In this document: positions 42,564 to 49,993 of the stretch, piece after piece
Numbering within the stretch: position 1 is the stretch's first letter
How the letters are laid out: each line of letters starts with the position of its first letter
Origin: Trebonia sp963759545
GTDB taxonomy: Bacteria; Actinomycetota; Actinomycetes; Streptosporangiales; Streptosporangiaceae
Length of the DNA: 64,000 bases
Direction: 5' to 3'
Assembly: GCA_963759545.1 (NCBI GenBank)
Contig: CAVXAB010000009.1
Span: 310,001 to 374,000 of the forward strand
Translations under genes and position numbers: made by a program
Notes under the pieces: generated by a model
The model's input: the letters and a program-made list of their open reading frames with translations, nothing else
The model's database searches: none
Told to the model about the DNA's origin: nothing

Positions 42564-45500
42564 ATGAGCGAAGAGCCAAACAGTCCCGCGCCGGCGCGGG
42601 GGCGGCTGGCCCAGGTCATCGCGACCCGGGGCGGGCAGGCACCGCCCGAGGCGCCGTTCGTCATCGAGCACCGTGAGGCGCTGATCTACATCCTGTGCCA
42701 GGCGGCCGAGCTGGAGCACGGCATCATGGCGCAGTACCTGTTCGCGGCGTTCTCGCTGAAGCAGTCCGCGGCCGAGGGGCTCACCGATGCCGAGCTCGCC
42801 GCCGCGGCGCGCTGGCGCAGGCAGATCATGCACATCGCCGCCCAGGAGATGCTGCACCTCGCCCTGGTGCAGAACCTGCTGTCCGCGATCGGGGCCGCGC
42901 CGCACCTGACCCGGCCGAACTTCCCGCAGCCCGCCAGCCACTACCCGGCGGGCGTTCACCTGGCGCTGCTGCCGTTCGGCGAGCAGGCGCTGCGTCACTT
43001 CATGTTCCTTGAGCGCCCCGAGGGCATGGCGCTGCACGACGCTGAGGGGCTGGCCGCCTTCAACCGGGCGGCGCCCCTGGTGCAGGCAGGCGACATCGTC
43101 CCGCGCGGCCAGGACTTCGCCACGGTCGGGCACCTGTACCGGTCGATCGAGGCCGGGATCGCCCACCTGGCCGATAAGTACGGCGAAGACGGGCTGTTCG
43201 TCGGCCCGCCCCGGGCGCAGGCAACCGCGAAGCACTTTCGCTGGCCCGAACTGGTCGCGGTGACCGACGCGGCGTCCGCGCAGCGCGCGATCGACGAGAT
43301 CCTGGAGCAGGGCGAAGGGCCGCGGGGGGCATGGCAGAACGCGCACTTCGGCCAGTTCGTCGCCATCCTGGATGAGTTCGAGCAGCTCCGGGAGGCCAAC
43401 CGGGCCTTCGACCCCGCCCGGCCAGTTATCGCCGCTAACGTCCGGCCGAGCGAGCGCGATCCGGGCGTCCTGCTGGTCACCGACCCGGCCGCCAGGCGCG
43501 TCATGGACCTGTTCAATGTCTGCTACGAGATCCTGCTGCTTGCCTTCCAGCGGTTCTTCGCGCACACCGAGGAGTCCGACGCCCAGCTCACCGTCCTGGC
43601 CGACGCCACCGTGGCGCTGATGATCCAGGTGGTCGGGCCGCTCGGCGACCTGATCACCACGCTGCCCGCGGGGCCGGAATACCCGGGCAGAACCGCCGGG
43701 CCCAGCTTCGAGTTGTTCTACGAGAGCGACTATCTCCTTCCGCACCGCGACGCCGCCTGGATCCTGCTCGCCGAGCGCATCGACGAGGCCGCCGCGTTCT
43801 GCGGGGCGTCTCCGGAGCTGGCGGAGCTGGCGCCCGTGCGGGCGGCGCTGCACGACATCGCGCGGTCGCTCGCCGCGCACGTACCGGGCCGCCCCGTACC
43901 GGGTAGCACCGCCGCCGCCACCGCGGCGTCGCCCGCCGAGCTGGGGTCGCTGCTGGCTGAGGCGCTTGAATTGTCCAGAACGACCGCGGGTTCCTCGCCC
44001 GGTGACGCGGCTTCCTCCGGGCTGGCCGACCTTTTCGCGCAGGCGTACCTGATGCTTGAAACACGCGACCGTTCGGAATCGGCGATGACCTCAGCCGTAA
44101 CGGCGGCGCGCCTCGTCGGCAGCGTGCTGCGGCCGCTCGCCGCCGCCCTCGGCCCGGGAGACGGGGTACCCGTGCCTCAGCGGGAGACGGCGCCGGCCAG
44201 CGTCGCCGAGCAGGCCTGGGACGCGGCGCGGTTCGCGACCGGGCTACGCGCCCGGCTGGCCGGCGCGGCACCGCCGGAACTGCTCGAGGCGACCGCGGCG
44301 CTTCAGCACCTGGCCTGCCAGCTCGCGCCCGCGGGCCAGCGGGCAGGCCGGATCGCCGAGCTGGCCGGGATCCAGGCGGACCTGCCCGCCGGGATCATGG
44401 TGGCGGCGAACGGGCCGTACCTGGCCACCAACGTCCCTGCCGTGCGCACCTACCTCGGCGAGCAACTCGCGGTGCCGCCGCAGCTCGCGCTGTGCCGGTG
44501 CGGCCAGTCGGCGATGAAGCCGTTCTGCGACGGGACGCACGCGACATCCGGGTTCAGCGGCGAGAAGGATCCCGGCCGGGTGCCCGACCGGCGGGACTCC
44601 TACCCCGGCCAGCAGGTGACGGTCTTCGACAACCGCGGCATCTGCCAGCACTCCGGCCTGTGCACCGACCGGCTGCCGACGGTATTCCGCACCGACGCCG
44701 AGCCGTTCGTGGCGCCGAGCGGCGGCAGGCTCGACGAGATCATCCGCGCCGTGCGGGACTGCCCGTCCGGTGCGCTGAGCCTGGCACTGGGCAAGGAGGA
44801 GTCCCGCCTGCTCGTCGACTGGGACGCCGGACGCGAGGCCGCGATCGAAGTGTCGCAGGACGGACCGTACCGGGTGACCGGCGCGATCTCGCTCACTGAC
44901 GCCGCGGGCGCCGATGTCGGCCAGGCCGCCGGATCATCGCGCGAGCACTATGCCCTGTGCCGGTGCGGCCATTCAAGGAACAAGCCGTTCTGCAGCGGCA
45001 TGCACTGGTACTCCGGGTTCCGCGACCCGGTGCCCAGCGGCGAGCCGACGCTGTTCCAGTGGGCGGGCGGCCTGCCCGCGCTTACCCGGATGACCCGGCT
45101 GCTGTACGAGAAGCACGTGCCAGCCGACGACCTGCTCGCGCCGGCGTTCGCGGACATGCCGCCCGGGCACCCGCAGCGCGAGGCGATGCGGCTCGCCGAG
45201 GTGTTCGGCGGCCCGGCCTGGTACAGCCAGCGGTTTGGCGGCGGGGCCGGGCCACAGGCCGGCCGGGAGCTCACCAGCCAGCAGCGGGAACGCTGGGTGG
45301 CGCTCGCCGTGCGCGCCGCCGACGAGGCCAGGCTGCCCGCCGACCCGGAGTTCCGCGCCGCGATCGCCGGGTACCTGGAGTGGAGCTCGCGCGTTCCCGC
45401 CGGCGAGCCCGTGCCAAGCTGGGACTGGGGACCGGCCGGGCCGCCCGCCGCGGCCGGCACCGAGCCGGCGGATACGGGGCAGCCGGCCGTCGCGCTGCCC

Positions 45501-45731
45501 GGGCCGGGTGCGGCGGTGAGCTTCGAGGCGCACGTCAAGCCGCTGTTCCGCGCTAGTGACCGGCAGTCCATGCTCTTCGCATTCGACCTGTGGTCACCCG
45601 CCGACGTCCAGGCGCACGCCGCGGACATCCTGGCCCGGCTGGAAAACGGCACGATGCCCTGCGACGGCGCCTGGCCGCGGGAAAAGACGGACGTGTTCAA
45701 GCGCTGGACCGAATCCGGCTTCCGGCCTTAG
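42564..45731 (+). CDS. Multidomain redox protein: ferritin-like, CDGSH, ferredoxin, CDGSH, globin-like
   Basis: A 1,055-residue soluble protein. Residues about 35-365 are a VioB-type ferritin-like domain (AAELEHGIMAQYLFAAFS; IMHIAAQEMLHLALVQNLL, with Glu and ExxH ligands). Residues about 640-665 hold CDGSH 1 (CRCGQSAMKPFCDGTH). Residues about 690-755 are a Fer4_19-like domain (NRGICQHSGLC...CPSGAL). Residues about 796-821 hold CDGSH 2 (CRCGHSRNKPFCSGMH). Residues about 828-947 resemble a truncated haemoglobin (FGGPAWYSQRF; LPADPEFRAAIAGYLEWSSR), but the usual proximal His position reads Gln. The last about 70 residues carry FRASDRQSM and MPCDGAWP. ATG 42564 has GGAG 9 bases upstream. It looks like an iron/electron-handling scaffold under LysR control. 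Confidence 0.88.
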   Translation: MSEEPNSPAPARGRLAQVIATRGGQAPPEAPFVIEHREALIYILCQAAELEHGIMAQYLFAAFSLKQSAAEGLTDAELAAAARWRRQIMHIAAQEMLHLALVQNLLSAIGAAPHLTRPNFPQPASHYPAGVHLALLPFGEQALRHFMFLERPEGMALHDAEGLAAFNRAAPLVQAGDIVPRGQDFATVGHLYRSIEAGIAHLADKYGEDGLFVGPPRAQATAKHFRWPELVAVTDAASAQRAIDEILEQGEGPRGAWQNAHFGQFVAILDEFEQLREANRAFDPARPVIAANVRPSERDPGVLLVTDPAARRVMDLFNVCYEILLLAFQRFFAHTEESDAQLTVLADATVALMIQVVGPLGDLITTLPAGPEYPGRTAGPSFELFYESDYLLPHRDAAWILLAERIDEAAAFCGASPELAELAPVRAALHDIARSLAAHVPGRPVPGSTAAATAASPAELGSLLAEALELSRTTAGSSPGDAASSGLADLFAQAYLMLETRDRSESAMTSAVTAARLVGSVLRPLAAALGPGDGVPVPQRETAPASVAEQAWDAARFATGLRARLAGAAPPELLEATAALQHLACQLAPAGQRAGRIAELAGIQADLPAGIMVAANGPYLATNVPAVRTYLGEQLAVPPQLALCRCGQSAMKPFCDGTHATSGFSGEKDPGRVPDRRDSYPGQQVTVFDNRGICQHSGLCTDRLPTVFRTDAEPFVAPSGGRLDEIIRAVRDCPSGALSLALGKEESRLLVDWDAGREAAIEVSQDGPYRVTGAISLTDAAGADVGQAAGSSREHYALCRCGHSRNKPFCSGMHWYSGFRDPVPSGEPTLFQWAGGLPALTRMTRLLYEKHVPADDLLAPAFADMPPGHPQREAMRLAEVFGGPAWYSQRFGGGAGPQAGRELTSQQRERWVALAVRAADEARLPADPEFRAAIAGYLEWSSRVPAGEPVPSWDWGPAGPPAAAGTEPADTGQPAVALPGPGAAVSFEAHVKPLFRASDRQSMLFAFDLWSPADVQAHAADILARLENGTMPCDGAWPREKTDVFKRWTESGFRP

Positions 45732-45764
45732 GCCGGGCCTGATTGATCAGCAGTTGGCCCGGCC
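45731..45764 (+). terminator. Hairpin terminator after the redox fusion gene
   Basis: Nine-base perfect arms GGCCGGGCC (45731-45739) and GGCCCGGCC (45756-45764) with a 16-base AT-richer loop, starting at the last base of the stop codon. It separates this gene from the cox-type operon. Confidence 0.6.
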
Positions 45765-45859
45765 CGGGCCCGTGCGCCGGCCCAGGCCATGTCTTACGGC
45801 CAGGAACTTCGCTAGAGTCGGAGCCGGGTGAGTCATGCGACGTTGAAGGGCCGGTGCCG

Positions 45860-46733
45860 GTGAAGCTGCCTTACGTCGAGTACGAGGCGCCCGCGACTGT
45901 GGCCGAGGCTGTCCACTTGCTGGCCGAGCACCAAGACGAGGCGAGCGTGCTCGCCGGCGGCCAGAGCCTTATCCCGCTGCTGGCGCTTCGGCTGGCCCGC
46001 CCCGCGGTGCTCATCGACATCAACGGCCTCGGTGAGCTGTCCGAGGTGTCGGTGGCAGACGGCTGGACGGCCATCGGCGCGATGACGCGCGAGTACGTGG
46101 CCGAGGAATCGGAGATGGTCGCCGGCTCCGTGCCGTTGCTCGCGGCCGCCTTGCCGTTGATCGGTCATGAGGCGATTCGCAGCCGCGGCACGATCGGCGG
46201 CAGCCTGGCGCACGCCGACCCGGCGGCAGAACTGCCGGCGGTCGCGCGCGCCCTCGACGCTGAGTTCGTGGTGCGGAGCCGGCCGGGAGACCGCGTTGTC
46301 CAGGCGGCGGACTGGTTCGAGGGTTACCTGGCGACGGCCCGCCGTCCCGACGAGATCCTCGTCGAGGTCCGATTCCCGACAGCGGGCCCTGGCACCGGTG
46401 TCGCCTTCCAGGAGGTCGCCAGGCGCCACGGCGACTTCGCCATCGTCGGACTGGCCGTGTCACTGACGCTGGCCGATGGCGCGATCAGCGACGCCAAGGC
46501 TGGCGTTTTCCGGCGTCGCCGACGTGCCGGTCCGGGCAGCGGACGCGGAGGATCTCCTTGTCGGCGGCGCGCCCTCGCCTGAGCTGTTCGAGGAGGCGGC
46601 CCGCCGGGCGACCGCCGGCCTCGACCCGCCCGCCGACCTGCACGGGTCTTCGGAATACCGGAAGAAGATCGCGGCCACCCTGGTTCGTCGCGGGTTGCAG
46701 GCAGCCGTGGACAACGCCCACGAGAGGCAGTGA
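45860..46733 (+). pseudogene. coxM-type FAD subunit of a molybdenum hydroxylase, one extra base
   Basis: The medium flavoprotein subunit. FAD motifs AGGQSLIPLLALRLARP and TIGGSLAHADPAAELP are intact. The first frame runs to TLADGAISDA; the second frame continues RLAFSGVADVPVRAADAEDLL to the stop at 46733. Removing one A at 46496-46497 rejoins them exactly. GTG 45860 is preferred (GAAGGG 9-10 bases upstream); GTG 45854 is possible. The gene order M-S-L is that of form I CO dehydrogenase operons. It would pass electrons from the Mo and Fe-S subunits to FAD. Confidence 0.8.
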
Positions 46734-46736
46734 CCG

Positions 46737-47219
46737 ATGGTGGATATCACCGTGAACGTGAACGGCGCCACCTACGCCGGCTCGGTGGAGGCGCGCGCGA
46801 CCCTGTCGGACTTCCTGCGCGACGACCTCGATCTCACCGGGACCCACGTCGGCTGCGAGCACGGGGTCTGCGGCGCGTGCACGGTCATCGTGGACGGCCG
46901 GGCGGTGCGCTCGTGCCTGATGCTGGCCGTCCAGGCCGCGGGCAGCGAGGTGACCACGGTCGAGGGGCTGGCGCCGGACGGCGCCCTCGGCGCACTGCAG
47001 CAGGCGATGGCGGGACTCGCACAGCTTCCAGTGCGGGTTCTGCACGCCGGGGTTCGTCATGCAGGCCACCGCGTTCCTCGGCGCCCACCCGGACGCCGGA
47101 CGAGCAGGAGATCCGGGAGGCGCTGTCCGGCAACATCTGCCGCTGCACCGGCTACCAGAGCATCATCGACGGCGTCCTGCTGGCCGCGCGGCGCAGCAGG
47201 GAAGCCGGACCAAGCCTGA
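46737..47219 (+). pseudogene. coxS-type [2Fe-2S] subunit, two or three extra bases
   Basis: The small iron-sulfur subunit. The plant-type cluster GCEHGVCGACTV...C is in the first frame. The second frame carries DSHSFQCGFCTPGFVMQATAFLGAHP (start of the helical [2Fe-2S] domain) and the third TPDEQEIREALSGNICRCTGYQSIIDGVLLAAR. Single extra bases near 47011-47014 and 47086-47098 explain the switches. A third near 47180-47210 would bring the frame back to the stop at 47219, giving a normal length of about 160 residues. All eight cluster cysteines are present. It lies 3 bases after the coxM stop. Confidence 0.8.
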
Positions 47220-47234
47220 TCAAGGGGAGCGACG

Positions 47235-49585
47235 ATGACTCAGATCGCGGCCGAGCGCTACACGGGCGCCAGCGTCAAGCGCTCGGAGGACCCGCGCATC
47301 CTGACGGGCCGCGGGCGCTACGTCGACGACATCAAGCTGCCGGGGATGCTGCACGCGGCGTTCGTGCGCTCGCCGCTGGCCCACGGGCGGGTGCTCGCGG
47401 TGGATGCCTCGGCCGCCCGGGCCCTGCCCGGCGTCGTCGCGGTGTTCACCGGGGCCGACCTGGAGGCGATGACGGTCCCCGGGCCTGACCCGCTGCTCGC
47501 GATGATGGGCGGCGGCGGGCCGATGCCCGAGTACACCCTGCTGGCGACGGACAAGGTGCGTTTCGTGGGTGACCCGGTGGCGGTCGTGGTCGCCGAGAGC
47601 CGTTACCTGGCCGAGGACGGTTGTGAACTCGTCGACGTCGACTACGCAGACCTGCCCCCGGTCGCGAACGCGGCTTTCGCCCTCGACGCCGGCAGCCCGC
47701 CGGTGTTCGCCAACCTGGGCGACAACATCATCGGCCCGCACAAGCGGAGCGAGTTCGGCGACGTCGCCGGCACGTTCGCGGGCGCGGACCGGGTCGCCGA
47801 GTTCCACATCGACGTGCACCGCCACCAGAACGTGCCCATGGAGGGACGCGGCATCGTGGCGAGTCACGATGCCGGACTCCGGCGTCATGACGGTGCACGC
47901 GGCGACGCAGAGCGTCCACGTCACCCGGCTGGGTGTCGCCATGCGCCTCGGCATGGAGCCGGACAAGGTGCGCGTCCTGGCCGGGGACATCGGCGGCTCG
48001 TTCGGCTTGAAGATCGGCGCGTCCCGGGAGGAGCTCGCCGTCGCGGCCGCGTCGCGCGCCCTTGGCCGGCCGGTCAAGTGGATCGAGGACCGAGGCGAGA
48101 ACCTCACCGCGTCCGGGCAGGCACGCGAGGAGAGCTTCGACGTCCGGGCCGCCGTCGGCGACGACGGCGTCCTGCACGGGCTCGACGTGACGATGGTGAT
48201 CGACACCGGCGCGTACCCGGTCATGGGCACGATGGTGCCGGCGATCATCGAGATGATGCTGCCCGGCCCGTACAAGCTCGCGGCCCTGGGTTTCGAGTCA
48301 ACCGCGGTCATCACCAACAAGGCGTCGTACGTCGCGTACCGCGGCCCGTGGGCGTCGGAGACGTTCGTGCGGGAGCGCGTCCTTGACCTGCTCGCGAAGG
48401 ACCTCGGCCTTGACCCGCTTGAGATCCGGCTGCGTAACGCTCGCCCCGCGCACCGACCCGCCGTTCACCATGATCACCGGGCGCCCGCTGGTCGGCGTCA
48501 CCTCGCAGGGAGTCACTGGAGCGCGTCGCCCAGGTCGTGGACATCCCGGCCTTCCGGCGCCGCCAGGCGCGAGGAGCGCGGCCGGGGTCGTTACCTGGGC
48601 ATCGGCCTGGCGACCTTCATCGAGGCCGCTCCTGGCCCGCGCTCGCCCGAGGGGCCAAGCGGCCCGATGGGCTTGGAGTACATGCGGCTGAGGCTCGCGG
48701 AGGACGGCATCCTGACGTTGTTCACCGGCCAGATGCCGCACGGGCAGAGCCACCAGACCACCCTCGCGCAGATCGCCGCCGACGAATTCGGCGTGCCGTT
48801 CGAGCAGGTCCGCGTCGTCGTCGGCGATAGCGACGTCGTGCCGTTCGGGCTGACGGGCGGCAGCCGGTCGGCCACGATGACCGGCGGCGTGGCGCTGCAC
48901 GGCGCCCGGCAGCTCAAGGCCAAGGTGCTCGATTTCGCGTCGCAGCTCATGGAAGCCAGCGCCAGCGGACCTTGAGATCACCGACGGCCAGGTCCTGGTG
49001 CGCGGCGACCCCGACAGCGCGATCCCGGTAGCAGAGGTCGCCAGGCAGGCCGCGTCCGGGCAGTTCGGTGCCGATGCCGGCACTAATCTCGAGGTCGAGG
49101 CCTCGTTCGACGGCGGCGAGGGCGGATGGTCGGGCGGCAGCCACTGCGCCATCGTCGAGGTGGACGTCGAGACCGGCATCGTGAAAGTGGAGCGGTACGT
49201 CGCGGCTGAGGACTGCGGCGCGCTCATCAACCCCGCGGTCGTCGAGGGCCAGATCCGGGGCGGTATCGCGCAGGGCATTGGCGCCGTGCTGCTTGAGCGA
49301 TCGGCCTACGACCAGGACGGCAACTACCAGTCGGCCACGTTCATGGACTACCTGCTGCCGACCGCCTGTGACATTCCGCGGATCGAGATAGAGCACCTTG
49401 AGACCGTGCCGCTTGACGCGGACGTTAACTTCCGCGGCGTCGGCGAGGGTGGCATGATCGTCGCGCCGCCAACCGTCGTGAATGCGATCGAGGACGCGCT
49501 CGCGCCCTTCGGGGTGCGGATCTACGAGCAGCACCTGCCGCCGGCTCGGATCCTGGAGCTCATCGCCGCGGGAGACGTTGGTTAA
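47235..49585 (+). pseudogene. coxL-like molybdopterin subunit, five extra bases
   Basis: The large catalytic subunit of the xanthine oxidase/CO dehydrogenase family. Successive segments in order: AAERYTGASVKRSEDPRILTGRGRYVDD; DSGVMTVHAATQSVHVTRLG and AGDIGGSFGLKIG; LAPRTDPPFTMITGRPLVG; ESLERVAQVVDIPAF; REERGRGRYLGIGLATFIEAAPG; DLEITDGQVLVRGDP and NFRGVGEGGM (catalytic Glu). Each switch is +1, near 47871, 48439, 48508-48510, 48566 and 48967. The active-site loop reads AYRGPWASET, neither AYRCSFR (form I CoxL) nor AYRGAGR (form II), so CO oxidation is doubtful and an aldehyde- or heterocycle-oxidising enzyme is more likely. Confidence 0.82.
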
Positions 49586-49993
49586 CTTCGTCGCACTGTA
49601 GCGATGAAAGCCAATGTCGACGGGAGCGCGACGAATGCGATGCCGGTGAACGGCAACAGACGACTCTTCAGCATAAGTGTCTCCCGCCTGGTTGTAGCGG
49701 ATTCCCGCCGGGCCGTCGTGGCGCCATGGCATGGGATTCCAGGCATGAACCGAATACAGCTAACGGTGCGCCGTCCTTTTGGTTTTTCGGGGCTTCCGCT
49801 ACTGGTTGAGCAGGAACTCGCTCACCGGCACCGGCCGTCTTGAGCTGATCTCCTGGGGCGCAGGCATATACCAGTTCACGCCCCGTCAGCGAAACCGGTT
49901 TTCCCGCAGCCGGGCAGACGCACATCGTGGCGGGTTGCATTCGTAGCGTTTAGTCTGGATGTTGCTAATTGCACGTCCCCTCTAGGGTCTGAG
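49586..49993. other. Non-coding gap between coxL-like and STAND genes
   Basis: A 408-base stretch with no convincing gene. Short frames exist on both strands (for example 49668-49940 minus) but lack family resemblance. Lower GC than the surroundings in parts; it probably holds the STAND gene promoter. Confidence 0.5.

Noticed and set aside
45860..49585. Programmed +1 frameshifting in the cox-type genes
   Set aside because: Eight or more sites without a shared slippery sequence or stop context cannot plausibly be programmed.
49668..49940. A 90-codon minus-strand frame in the gap before the STAND gene
   Set aside because: No family resemblance or ribosome-binding site; composition not distinctive enough to call a gene.
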